23,155 nucleotides of DNA from a bacterium (lineage in GTDB: Bacteria > SM23-31 > JAUVVT01). Positions 6,761-14,282 of the stretch are shown here, one piece after another. Location of the stretch: positions 1-23,155 of the forward strand of contig JAUWXV010000031.1 of NCBI GenBank assembly GCA_030616165.1, in the 5' to 3' direction. Position 1 is the first letter of the stretch, and every line of letters begins with the position of its first letter. A program made the position numbers and the translations under genes. The notes beneath the pieces were generated by a model. It worked only from the letters and a program-made list of their open reading frames with translations. It was not told the origin of the DNA and ran no database searches.

Positions 6761-8857
6761 ATGATTAAAAGATTCAGAAGCACTTTTATATTTTTAAGTC
6801 TCTTATTAATTTTAATAATTGTCGGCGTTTTAAATATGGATGAGCAGGGTATAAGAATTCCTTTAAAGGATGGGATATTAGCAGATGAAGATTTTTCCGA
6901 CCTTCCGACAGGTTCATTTTCGAGGATGAGGACTCCACTTTACGAATATCATTTTATTCCTGAGGAAAAATATCGCGGTAATTGGAAAGAAGCAACGACA
7001 TTTCAGGCGTCAATTGGAGGGATTCCTACTCCTCTTGGGACGTGGAATGTTATAGAAGTTGATGAACACCACGAAATGGAACAATCTTCCGTGAATAGAA
7101 GAGGACATACATTTCCGATGATTATTACTGGTGATGCTGATTGGACGGATTATACTTTAGAATGTGAATTAAGGCCACTTTCAGTTAAAAGTATGGTGGG
7201 AGTTATGTTCCGCTACCAAAACAGCAGGAATTTTTATTATTTATGTTTTGATAATGGAGACAAAATTCAGTTGAGAAAAATCGAGCACGAACTTGAATTT
7301 CATGCTGCGAACTGGACGATACTCGCGAGTAAAGAATTTAAATATGACTGCAATAATTATTATCATATTAATGTTGAAATTTTCGGGAGCGGAATAAAAG
7401 TTTATGTCAACAGTCAACCTGTATTTGATTTATATAATGAGACTTTCGGAACAGGTAAAGTTGGATTTATGGCAAATATTCCAGTAAGATATAAATATAT
7501 AAAGGTGTATACCACTCCTGATATAGAACGCTCTTTTTTAGAAAAGAAGAGAAAAGAGACCGAAGAATTGAATGCACTTCGAGAGAAATATCCAAAACCA
7601 AAACTATGGAAAAAGATAAATACACCTGACTTTGGTGCAGGAAGAGCGTTTAGGTTTGGCGACCTTAACGGCGACAATGAACTTGATATTCTAATCGGTC
7701 AAAATATTCGAAGGGTTCCGGGAGAGGGTGATGCTTATACTATGATAAGTTGTCTTACAGCAATTGACCTTGATGGGGACATTTTATGGCAGTTTGGTGA
7801 GCCGAACAAAGACCATGGGCTTTTGACGAGTGATATTGCATTTCAGATTTATGATATTGACCAGGATGGGAATAATGAGGTAGTTCTAACAAAAGATTTT
7901 AAAATTTTAATCCTTGACGGAAAAACAGGCAAGATTAAAAAAAGTTGCCCTACTCCATATTCGACACAAGCCGCACCAGCATTTTATCGGATGATTGGAG
8001 ACTGCTTTTATTTTGCTAATCTTTCAGGTAGAAAGGCACCTCAAGAAATTATTCTGAAGAATAGATATACAACATTCCGGGTTTATAATGAGAACCTTGA
8101 ATTCCTTTGGTCTGGTGAATGTAAAACAGGTCATTTTCCCTATTCCTTTGATATTGATGATGATGGTAGAGATGAAATAATGATGGGATACACGATGTTT
8201 GATGATGATGGAGAGATTCTCTGGTCGCTTGATAATGAACTCAACGACCATGCGGATGGGGTGTTTGCTGGGAAACTTTCGGATGACCCTTCTGCTGAAC
8301 CAATTGTTGTGATATCAGCGAGTGATGAAGGATTTTTGACTGCTGATAAGAATGGTAATATTAAAAAGCATGTAAGAATAGGTCATGCCCAGAGTCCCAG
8401 TATAGGGAATTATAGACCCGATGTTGCAGGTCTCGAGATTTGCCAGATAAATTTCTGGGGAAATCCGGGGATTATCACATTTTTTGACTGTGAAGGGAAT
8501 ATACTTCTATCGATTGAACCTGTAAATTATGCAAGCCCAATACTTCCGGTGAATTGGACAGGAAATGGACAGGAGTTTGTAATGATATCCGGAAATGTTA
8601 AAGAGGGTGGTCTTATGGATGGTTGGGGCAGAATGGTAGTAAAGTTTCCAGATGACGGGCATCCCGATTTATGCTTTAATGTTATGGACATAACCGGCGA
8701 CCCAAGAGATGAAATTGTGCTGTGGAACCAAAAAAGTATCTGGATTTATACACAGGATAAGTCAGTTCAATTTGAAAGAATTTATAAACCTGTAAGGAAT
8801 CCTCATTATAACGAGTCAAATTACAGGACTAATTATTCTCTGCCCCGGTGGGAATAG
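6761..8857 (+). CDS. Anchored LamG-like plus FG-GAP/beta-propeller protein, 698 aa
   Basis: Probable cell-surface or periplasmic carbohydrate-active or carbohydrate-binding protein. Residues about 8-24 are one hydrophobic anchor without a clear cleavage site. Residues about 120-250 look like a concanavalin A-type jelly roll of the LamG/DUF1080 kind (DWTDYTLECELRP, GVMFRYQNSRNFYYLCF, GTGKVGFMA). From about residue 300 to the end there are repeated calcium-binding-type blade motifs (GDLNGDNELDILIG, DIDQDGNNEVVL, DIDDDGRDEIMMG, DITGDPRDEIVLW), as in FG-GAP/VCBS propellers. The DDDGRDEI...DDDGEILWS..NDHADGVFAG stretch recalls rhamnogalacturonan lyase family PL11, but I cannot confirm catalytic residues. 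GGAAGGGG seven bases upstream supports the start. It probably shares a transcript with the next gene, 73 bases downstream. The domain reading is fairly sure; the substrate is unknown. Confidence 0.82.
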   Translation: MIKRFRSTFIFLSLLLILIIVGVLNMDEQGIRIPLKDGILADEDFSDLPTGSFSRMRTPLYEYHFIPEEKYRGNWKEATTFQASIGGIPTPLGTWNVIEVDEHHEMEQSSVNRRGHTFPMIITGDADWTDYTLECELRPLSVKSMVGVMFRYQNSRNFYYLCFDNGDKIQLRKIEHELEFHAANWTILASKEFKYDCNNYYHINVEIFGSGIKVYVNSQPVFDLYNETFGTGKVGFMANIPVRYKYIKVYTTPDIERSFLEKKRKETEELNALREKYPKPKLWKKINTPDFGAGRAFRFGDLNGDNELDILIGQNIRRVPGEGDAYTMISCLTAIDLDGDILWQFGEPNKDHGLLTSDIAFQIYDIDQDGNNEVVLTKDFKILILDGKTGKIKKSCPTPYSTQAAPAFYRMIGDCFYFANLSGRKAPQEIILKNRYTTFRVYNENLEFLWSGECKTGHFPYSFDIDDDGRDEIMMGYTMFDDDGEILWSLDNELNDHADGVFAGKLSDDPSAEPIVVISASDEGFLTADKNGNIKKHVRIGHAQSPSIGNYRPDVAGLEICQINFWGNPGIITFFDCEGNILLSIEPVNYASPILPVNWTGNGQEFVMISGNVKEGGLMDGWGRMVVKFPDDGHPDLCFNVMDITGDPRDEIVLWNQKSIWIYTQDKSVQFERIYKPVRNPHYNESNYRTNYSLPRWE

Positions 8858-8900
8858 TTTTTTTACTTTTTTATTGAAAGTTTTATTATATTGTTGAGGG

Positions 8901-8918
8901 AACCCTTCGCCAGCAGAA
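8901..8918 (+). repeat. TTCGCCAGCAGAA motif before the stalk-domain gene
   Basis: The 13-mer at 8906-8918 is identical to 20760-20772 and resembles the tails at 5963 and 6687. It directly abuts the ribosome-binding sequence AGGAG of the next gene. Confidence 0.5.
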
Positions 8919-8930
8919 AGAGGAGTCGTA

Positions 8931-9329
8931 ATGATTAGAGGACAGTATTTTTTACTGATAATTATAGTTTTAATAATAATAGTTGTAATTTTTGCACAGA
9001 AGACGATTTACCAGAATGTATATGATGTTGAAATAAATGGAAAAACTGCTCCATATTCGTTAAAGTCAATAAGGATTGAGGATGAGGAAATTTATATTGC
9101 ATCTTCCTACCTTGAAGAACATGGAGGTTTGAAAGCGAAGGTAAATAAAGATGAAATTGTTATGTTTAAAGATGATTTGAGTGTTATGTTTAGGATGGGT
9201 GAGGAAAAGAGTGATGCGTTCAAAAAGTCTGGCAGGTATTTCATACCGTTAAAGTATCTTATAGAAGGGCTTGGAGGTAAATATGTCTGGGATAAGGAGA
9301 ATAAGATATTAATTATCAATTTTTATTAA
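8931..9329 (+). CDS. Small membrane-anchored stalk-domain protein (copper amine oxidase N-like)
   Basis: The protein of 132 residues begins with a hydrophobic segment (about residues 5-22) and is therefore anchored or exported. The remainder resembles the copper amine oxidase N-terminal 'stalk' domain: two similar halves, the first with IYIASSYLEEHGGLKAKVNKDEIVMFK, the second with GRYFIPLKYLIEGLGGKYVWDKENKILII. That domain is usually an extracellular adhesion or scaffold module and binds no copper itself. AGGAG lies six bases before the ATG. The gene follows the propeller protein by 73 bases on the same strand, so the two probably form one unit, with the small protein perhaps assisting surface attachment; this is inference. 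A large inverted repeat follows the stop. Confidence 0.75.
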   Translation: MIRGQYFLLIIIVLIIIVVIFAQKTIYQNVYDVEINGKTAPYSLKSIRIEDEEIYIASSYLEEHGGLKAKVNKDEIVMFKDDLSVMFRMGEEKSDAFKKSGRYFIPLKYLIEGLGGKYVWDKENKILIINFY

Positions 9330-9357
9330 GTGTTCATGATTCAAGTTTAAAAAGGTT

Positions 9358-9447
9358 AAAACCGCGAATTTCGCTAATCAAAACTAATTGATTTTTATTA
9401 AATTGTGTAATATTAAATTAATGAAATTCGCGTAATTAGCGGTTTTT
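9358..9447. repeat. Inverted repeat AAAACCGCGAATTTCGC ... GCGGTTTTT
   Basis: AAAACCGCGAATTTCGCTAAT (from 9358) is imperfectly inverted at 9423-9447 (GAAATTCGCG...TTAGCGGTTTTT). It starts 28 bases past the stop of the stalk-domain gene and ends in five Ts, so it could also terminate that transcript. The stem arms are 44 bases apart. Confidence 0.5.
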
Positions 9448-9498
9448 AGAGCGGACTCGTTTATTTCACCCGATATGTTTAAATTCGATGAATGGGAC

Positions 9499-9522
9499 GG
9501 GTTCGATAAATCGAATCCCTAC
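9499..9522 (-). repeat. REP-like element, GTAG + GGGATTCGAT stem
   Basis: GGGTTCGAT (9499-9507), AA, ATCGAATCCC (9510-9519), with CTAC at 9519-9522. The minus strand reads GTAGGGATTCGAT then its inverse. Confidence 0.6.
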
Positions 9523-9762
9523 AATTCCCCCACAGTAATAGTGTATATTATCAAAGGTCATATTCTTAATTTAATACTGTTTTTAATAAAATTTTTTTTT
9601 ATCAATATTAATTATCGGTTGTTAACGAAATTATATTTACATAACTAAATTTACAAAAATAGAATTAAAAATCAAAAAATAGAATTAAATTCTTTTTAAC
9701 CATTTGCAGATTTCTAATTTCATAAATATATGAGCATCAGTTTCTGATGAACTAAATTTTAA

Positions 9763-9909
9763 ATTGTAATTCTAGATGTACTTCGCAAAATAAGGGAACA
9801 ACTCACTGATGAATTTCTTGTTGACCCTGAAGTAGACTCAAATAGACTTCATAGGCAGGCCAAAGAAGTAATAAATGGTTTTACATTTGTAAAAAATAAT
9901 TTTCATTAA
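9763..9909 (+). pseudogene. Open frame without a start: likely gene remnant
   Basis: An open frame of 48 codons runs from just after a stop at 9760-9762 to TAA at 9907-9909. The peptide (for example LRKIREQLTDEFLVDPEVD, later RQAKEVINGFTFVKNN) has normal protein-like composition, unlike the surrounding AT-rich junk, but there is no ATG, GTG or TTG start in frame. I do not recognise the family. It may be the 3' end of a decayed gene. A 13-codon frame (9926-9967) follows and may belong to the same decay. Confidence 0.3.
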
Positions 9910-10053
9910 TAAATTCAAAAAACTCATGAAAAAAGCCAAATACGAATGGGAGAATTTTGAGGTTTGATATTTGTATATTTATATCTATTTTGCCGCTTTA
10001 GTAACCGAAATAAATTGTATGTTTATATTACATTTTAGTTTGTTATCGAGAGG

Positions 10054-11424
10054 TTATTTAATTTTTTTTGCTTGAATTTCCCTGCCGCTTTGATAAAGAA
10101 TCAATTTTTCTACCTTACCCTCTTTATTTTTAATAAAGGAGATTTGTGCATCAACTTCTTTAAAGAAAAATTTTGTTTGTGACTCCGGGTGAATTTCGAG
10201 TTTGTCCTGACCGGTAGCTTTACAAAATAATCCATCATTTTCTTTGGAAATTGTCAGGATAAAATTTGGTTGAATTTCATAGTCACCGATATAATCATTA
10301 TAAATTTTAGGATCAACATCAATGATTTCTCTTATGCGGAGCAGAGTATAATTCTCACCAAATACAATAGCTGCCAAATCAATACTTATTTTACCTACGG
10401 GTGCCTGTTCAAAATTACTTAATACAATGATACAAACATCATCATTAATAAATCGGGTAATGTTTGTTCTGAATCCTTCAGTTTCACCGTTGTGCCCCAC
10501 AAATGTGCGGTTGAATATATCTACAATTCCCCATCCGTATCCGTAATTATCTTTAAAAGGTGTGAACATTTTTTTTAAAGCATCTTTCTTTAACAGTTTT
10601 TCAGTATACAACGCACGATCCAGGACATATAAATCCTCAATTGTAGAGTATAAAGCACCGGATGCATGTGCATTCGACATATCCCGATATTTTGCATTTT
10701 TAATTTTATCTCCTTTTATAGTATAACCGGATGCTCTATCTATGATAATTTCCTCAGGATGTTCATATCCTGAATTATTCATATTGAGGGGTTTTAAAAT
10801 GGATAACTCAATATACTTTTCATACAACTCACCGGTAACTTTCTCTATTATATATCCTAATAGGATATAACCGGAATTACTATATTTAAATTTTTCCCCC
10901 GGAGAAAATTCTAACTGTTTGTTCTTAAATTTGCTAATAGTTTCTTTAATGTCATAGTGAAAAGCTCTTCTCTCTTTGTTAAAATCATCAAGTTCGGCAT
11001 GATCCGGAATTCCTGAAGTATGAGTTAGAAGATGATATAATTTGATTTCATTACCTCTTGGATAATCGGGTATATATTTGCTTAAAGTATCATTAACGTC
11101 CAATAATCCTTTTTCCTCAAGCTGAAGTATTGCAATAGCCGTAAACTGTTTAGTCAGTGACGCTAATCTAAATTTAATTTTTGGCTCATTCGGTATATTA
11201 TGTTCGTAATTTGCCATGCCAAATCCTTTTTTCACGAGTATTTGACCGTTACGGGCAATCAAAATGCACCCGTTAAATTGTTTCATTTTTACATATCGAC
11301 TAATATATTCATCTACTTTTTTTCCTATATCTTCTTCTGTGTTTGCATACACTGTGGTTTCAATACCAAATATGAATAAATAAAAATATACCGTTGCAAT
11401 TAAAGATTTACATATAAATTTCAT
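10054..11424 (-). CDS. Serine beta-lactamase/penicillin-binding-like hydrolase, 456 aa
   Basis: Exported serine hydrolase of the class C beta-lactamase superfamily (PF00144). An N-terminal hydrophobic segment (about residues 6-27, VYANTE after it) looks like a Sec signal. The three active-site motifs are visible: S89-L-T-K92, Y181-S-N183 and H311-N312-G313. The C-terminal part (about 370-456: YNDYIGDYEI..., ISFIKNKEGKVEKLIL) resembles the DUF3471-type extension common in this group. Such proteins are more often esterases or D-aminopeptidases than true beta-lactamases; resistance cannot be inferred. A strong Shine-Dalgarno (AGGAGG, complement at 11433-11438) eight bases before ATG fixes the start. 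It is separate from its neighbours and lies beside a transposase remnant. Confidence 0.88.
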   Translation of the reverse strand: MKFICKSLIATVYFYLFIFGIETTVYANTEEDIGKKVDEYISRYVKMKQFNGCILIARNGQILVKKGFGMANYEHNIPNEPKIKFRLASLTKQFTAIAILQLEEKGLLDVNDTLSKYIPDYPRGNEIKLYHLLTHTSGIPDHAELDDFNKERRAFHYDIKETISKFKNKQLEFSPGEKFKYSNSGYILLGYIIEKVTGELYEKYIELSILKPLNMNNSGYEHPEEIIIDRASGYTIKGDKIKNAKYRDMSNAHASGALYSTIEDLYVLDRALYTEKLLKKDALKKMFTPFKDNYGYGWGIVDIFNRTFVGHNGETEGFRTNITRFINDDVCIIVLSNFEQAPVGKISIDLAAIVFGENYTLLRIREIIDVDPKIYNDYIGDYEIQPNFILTISKENDGLFCKATGQDKLEIHPESQTKFFFKEVDAQISFIKNKEGKVEKLILYQSGREIQAKKIK

Positions 11425-11470
11425 TTATATTTCCTCCTCTTGAAAAGTTAACAACTAAGGTAATAGACTT

Positions 11471-11817
11471 CCTTTTGGGATTACTCACTTTTTTATTTGA
11501 ATTATAATCTCAGTGAATATCTTCTTACTTATTGTAACCTCTGCCATCTGAAACGTAACATATCGACTATGTTTCACAACCTTCGCTCCAATATTAATCA
11601 ATTCATGCTGAACATTACGTCCAGTTCGTCTATCGCTAAAAATAGTAGCAACAGAATCAAATAATCCGAGTGCATCATCAAGGTCACGATAGACAAGTAA
11701 ACCACCGTCAGATGTTACCTTAGCACCATGAAATTCAAGCTTTATACTTCCGTCAAGACCAACCTTTAAACTTTCACCCTTGGCATTGTCCATTTCATTT
11801 CTGAATACTCCTAGGGG
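11471..11817 (-). mobile_element. Non-autonomous IS1380-type remnant (about 347 bp)
   Basis: The deleted transposase frame is bordered by weakly matching inverted ends: CCTTTTGGGATTACTCA on the left (11471) and, read on the other strand, CCCCTAGGAGTATTCAG on the right (11817 inward). A GGTAATA string lies near both outer edges (11459-11465 and 11816-11822). The ends are degenerate and the exact borders uncertain. Confidence 0.4.
11485..11793 (-). pseudogene. IS1380-family transposase, internal in-frame deletion (102 aa)
   Basis: The first 60 or so residues carry the N-terminal signature of IS1380-family DDE transposases: GAKVTSDGGLLVYRDLDDALGL followed by DRRTGRNVQH. The remainder (IGAKVVKHSRYVTFQMAEV, then KKIFTEIIIQI) matches the extreme C-terminus of the same family. 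Full-length members have more than 400 residues, so about three quarters, including the catalytic region, is missing, with reading frame preserved across the junction near residues 63-67. It cannot encode an active transposase. Such deletion derivatives may still be moved by an intact copy elsewhere. The flanking genes appear intact. Confidence 0.75.
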
Positions 11818-11823
11818 TAATAT

Positions 11824-12912
11824 CTAATGTGATAGGTCAATGTGGGCATTGACAAGGGGTAATATTCTTAAAAATTTGGGATTATTCCCAGCATAGTTAA
11901 TAATACCGATTTGAACTCCATTAAGTTTTTTTGTAACATTTACAATTCCAATAGACAGTCCATTTACATTATTCACCTTTACATAACCTCCCACTCCAAC
12001 ACCTGTTAATTTTTTAGTCCTAACATAAAGACACCCAAAAGCTATCCCTTTTATTTCTTCTCCTGCCCCAGCTCCAAAACCCCCTAAAGCTAAACCCGTC
12101 ATTTTTCCGCCGCATCCAACACCGACAAGACCGGCTGCAATTCCCTTAAAATCTCCTCCCGTACCTGTTCCAATCCCTCCAACAGATATACCTGTCATAT
12201 CTCCCCCGACTCCTGCTCCAACACCACCTAATGCTATTCCCTTCATATCCCCACCCACACCTGTTCCAATCCCTCCAACAGATATACCTGTCATATCTCC
12301 TCCCACACCTGAACCCACACCGCCAAATATTATTCCTTTCATATTACTACCCGCACCGGCACCGAGACCGCCTGCAACTATCCCTCTCACTTCACCACCC
12401 GCTCCAGCCCCAAGTCCCCCCAACATTATGCCGGTCATTTTCCCGCCTGAACCAGTTCCAAGACCGCCTACGGCAATCCCTCTCAATTCATTACTGCCCA
12501 ATCCAAGCAATCCCCAAAAAACACCATTCAGTTTTTCTCCAGCAACACCTGTTCCGATTCCAATTCCGTTTATCTCTTTCGCTGCTGTTGAAATTAATCC
12601 TATCGACGCTCCGTTTATCACAGCGTTTGGATTTCTTTTCGGTTTCCATAGAGTAATATTTAAGCCGTTTATTCTTTCGACGTTATTATCAACGAGATTA
12701 ATGCGTATTCCATTTATTCCCTTTGAATTCCCTAAACTTAGACCATACCCTTTGATTGCAAGATCCAAAGAATAATAAGAAGAATCTGGTGAAAAGGCAA
12801 AAACACTGTGAAAATTGAATATTAAGAAAATTATCAGGCAGGAAAGACAATTTTTTAAAATATTTTTATGGTAAAAAGTCAAATCGAACAAATTTCTAAA
12901 AAACCTTTTCAT
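11824..12912 (-). CDS. LA_2272-like surface repeat protein, glycine-rich, 362 aa
   Basis: Exported protein of unknown function. A long signal peptide (basic start, hydrophobic segment about 21-39, cleavage after VFA) precedes short repeats. About nine near-perfect 16-residue units (GG.GAG.GGDMTGI.. type) occupy roughly residues 140-285, flanked on both sides by looser versions of the same motif (INGI.IG, LNGVQIGIIN). It ends NNPKFLRILPLVNAH, the usual end of LA_2272-type surface repeat proteins described in Leptospira. A regular, thin beta-structure such as a beta-solenoid is plausible. The DNA repeats every 48 bp; 12163-12204 and 12259-12300 are identical 42-mers 96 bp apart, indicating recent duplication of a two-unit block. 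AAAGG lies 11 bases before the ATG. No partner gene is evident. Confidence 0.75.
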   Translation of the reverse strand: MKRFFRNLFDLTFYHKNILKNCLSCLIIFLIFNFHSVFAFSPDSSYYSLDLAIKGYGLSLGNSKGINGIRINLVDNNVERINGLNITLWKPKRNPNAVINGASIGLISTAAKEINGIGIGTGVAGEKLNGVFWGLLGLGSNELRGIAVGGLGTGSGGKMTGIMLGGLGAGAGGEVRGIVAGGLGAGAGSNMKGIIFGGVGSGVGGDMTGISVGGIGTGVGGDMKGIALGGVGAGVGGDMTGISVGGIGTGTGGDFKGIAAGLVGVGCGGKMTGLALGGFGAGAGEEIKGIAFGCLYVRTKKLTGVGVGGYVKVNNVNGLSIGIVNVTKKLNGVQIGIINYAGNNPKFLRILPLVNAHIDLSH

Positions 12913-12966
12913 TTATTTTTACCTTTTAATTAGATGTGTTGTAGGTTAATAAACATTCTAATAAAA

Positions 12967-12992
12967 TGAGACGCAGTGCGTTGAGTCTCTAT
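12967..12992 (-). repeat. REP-like element, ATAG + GAGACTC/GCGTCTC stem
   Basis: GAGACGCAGTGCG...GAGTCTC followed by TAT. On the minus strand it reads ATAGAGACTC then an imperfect return; a relative of the 3491 element. Confidence 0.45.
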
Positions 12993-13009
12993 GGATTTAC
13001 AGATTATTT

Positions 13010-13076
13010 TTTCAGGTGTGTCTCATCAAGTCCTATTATTAATTTTTTTCACTCAATAATAGGACTCCTTTCAGGT
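13010..13076. repeat. 12-bp inverted repeat between 8-bp direct repeats
   Basis: AGTCCTATTATT (13029-13040) is perfectly inverted at 13055-13066. The pair is bracketed by TTTCAGGT at 13010-13017 and 13069-13076, as a target duplication would be. Confidence 0.45.
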
Positions 13077-13185
13077 AATAATTCTTTCAAATTAGTTAAA
13101 AAGATGTGATTTTTTTTATATAATAGAAATTTGGCAGATTTTAATTTGTTAGCATAAACATTGTTAATTTAGGTATTTTTAATAT

Positions 13186-13325
13186 GAGATTGCCCCGAGG
13201 TCTCGGGACTCCTCGCAGTGACGTGTATTTATTGGTCTTACGGCTGCAAAAGTGTGTTGGTAACAATATAAACATAAAGCTAATTGTTTTGATTTTTAAG
13301 CCTTGATTTAATTTTTACCAAAGTT
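13186..13325 (+). repeat. AGATTGCC...CTCGCAGTGAC element plus 114-bp repeat, copy A
   Basis: GAGATTGCC, hairpin CCCGAG-GT-CTCGGG (13194-13207), CTCGCAGTGAC, then AT-rich sequence. 13212-13325 aligns without gaps to 17860-17973 with 10 mismatches in 114 (91% identity). Confidence 0.75.
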
Positions 13326-13378
13326 ATGTTATAATTTCAAGAGGATTTCACGAAATTCGTAAGTTATTAATTGCGTAA

Positions 13379-13459
13379 GGGCGGGCTTGTCCGCCTCTGG
13401 TGGGTTTACCCGCCCTCATTATAAGGGCGAACCCAAAGGACAAGCAATTTCGCCCCTAC
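13379..13459 (-). repeat. Two adjacent GGGCG hairpin elements, the second GTAG-tagged
   Basis: First GGGCGGGC...GGTGGGTTTACCCGCCC (13379-13414), then GGGCGAA (13425-13431) pairing with TTCGCCC (13449-13455) and CTAC (13456-13459). Confidence 0.55.
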
Positions 13460-13498
13460 GCGGGAATTTATCAGATATTATAAATATAAATACTTTTT

Positions 13499-13583
13499 GT
13501 CATTCCACCGAGTACTCGGGGGAATCCAGAGCTAAAACTGATTTAAAGCATAATACTGGATTCCCGCCTGCGCGGGAATGACA
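13499..13583. repeat. TGTCATTCC...GGAATCCAG / CTGGATTCCC...GGAATGACA repeat
   Basis: Two half elements in inverted orientation, one at 13499-13528 and one at 13556-13583, with TGTCATTCC and GGAATGACA as outer ends. The same paired layout occurs at 16330-16407. Confidence 0.65.
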
Positions 13584-13681
13584 TGTGGGCGTGGGAATGA
13601 AAACTTTTACTAATGCTTTTTTTGATTATTTCTAAAAAGTATTTTTATGAAATCCTGTTATAATTTCAATATTAATCAATT

Positions 13682-14215
13682 TTAAAAAATGTCCTTTAAG
13701 GGTAAGCCATGTTCCTGAATGGCTTTTTCGATAATTCTGTCCAATCTTCCCCTGACTTCGGCTATTATCAAATCATCGTCATTCAGGACGATTGTGTAGA
13801 TGCCAATAATGTCTTCACTTTTTTGTTTATAATAACATTCAACCATCTCATTTTTTTCTCTAACCCGAACAAAAACTTCCCACCCTGACTCATGTAATAC
13901 CTTTTTGACAGTATCAGGGATTTTTAATTCGGCTGGTTGATTAGTCTTCTTTATTTTATAAACACCGACCTGAACCTTCATAATTTCATCTAAATATGGG
14001 CTTGCTTCGTCTTCTGTGTCTATTAAATTAATAATTGTCTTAACTGGAAAAAGTAAAACAGGACCAAGGTTTAATTTGAGATATGTTTTCGTCTTTGCAG
14101 GTTGAATCTGCTTTTCAATTGCGTGCTGAACGTCATTGAACTCGTTTGTTGTGCATCCACTGCTCCACATTATAAATATCCCGAGTAGAAACAAAAGCAA
14201 AGATGATTTTTTCAT
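13682..14215 (-). CDS. DUF4252-type lipoprotein, 177 aa
   Basis: Exported protein of unknown function, last gene of the sigma-factor operon. A hydrophobic leader ends in SSGC (Cys21), so it is a probable lipoprotein. The C-terminal half (VKKVLHESGWEVFVRVREKNEMV, then LNDDDLIIAEVRGRLD) matches the same region of the upstream 183-aa gene (KNWERMVRVKEAKQRV, ISDDEAVFVNIIGNID) and the general DUF4252 pattern, so the two are paralogues. It lies 67 bases downstream of its sister, with a GTAG-type hairpin between them that might alter its relative expression. In other bacteria DUF4252 genes often follow ECF sigma/anti-sigma pairs, as here. Role unknown. Confidence 0.72.
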   Translation of the reverse strand: MKKSSLLLFLLGIFIMWSSGCTTNEFNDVQHAIEKQIQPAKTKTYLKLNLGPVLLFPVKTIINLIDTEDEASPYLDEIMKVQVGVYKIKKTNQPAELKIPDTVKKVLHESGWEVFVRVREKNEMVECYYKQKSEDIIGIYTIVLNDDDLIIAEVRGRLDRIIEKAIQEHGLPLKDIF

Positions 14216-14241
14216 TATTTATCCTAAAAAATTTATATTTC

Positions 14242-14267
14242 CCGACCCTGTGGACAGGGTCGGCTAC
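14242..14267 (-). repeat. REP-like element between the two DUF4252 genes
   Basis: CCGACCCTG (14242-14250), loop TGGA, CAGGGTCGG (14255-14263), CTAC (14264-14267). Perfect 9-bp stem with GTAG on the minus strand, the same strand as the operon, so it is transcribed in the operon mRNA. Confidence 0.65.
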
Positions 14268-14282
14268 GAAGCTCTTTTTATT

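Larger units (their letters stand above)
9330..10053. other. Intergenic stretch with hairpins and a gene scrap
   Basis: Holds an inverted repeat at 9358-9447, a REP-like element at 9499-9522 and an open frame without start codon at 9763-9909. 9530-9760 is plain AT-rich sequence in which I see nothing. Confidence 0.55.
12913..13681. other. Intergenic stretch dominated by dispersed repeats
   Basis: No gene found. It holds a REP-like element (12967-12992), an inverted repeat with flanking 8-bp direct repeats (13010-13076), the AGATTGCC element and its 114-bp companion (13186-13325), two GGGCG elements (13379-13414, 13425-13459) and a GATTCCC element (13499-13583). 13586-13660 resembles the sequence after the 16375 element. 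Confidence 0.6.

Noticed and set aside
10054-11424. True beta-lactamase conferring resistance
   Set aside because: The motifs show only the superfamily; the C-terminal extension and context fit the broad esterase/peptidase-like group equally well.
12231-12775. Long plus-strand frames of 115-141 codons
   Set aside because: They are antisense shadows of the glycine-rich repeats of the surface protein gene, giving low-complexity Pro/Leu/Ser peptides.
13304-13334. TTGATT ... TATAAT in the 114-bp repeat as a carried promoter
   Set aside because: The spacing is about 21 bp and the TATAAT lies outside the conserved part and is absent from copy B.
13387-13581. 64-codon open frame
   Set aside because: Spans three repeat elements; peptide is repeat-derived.
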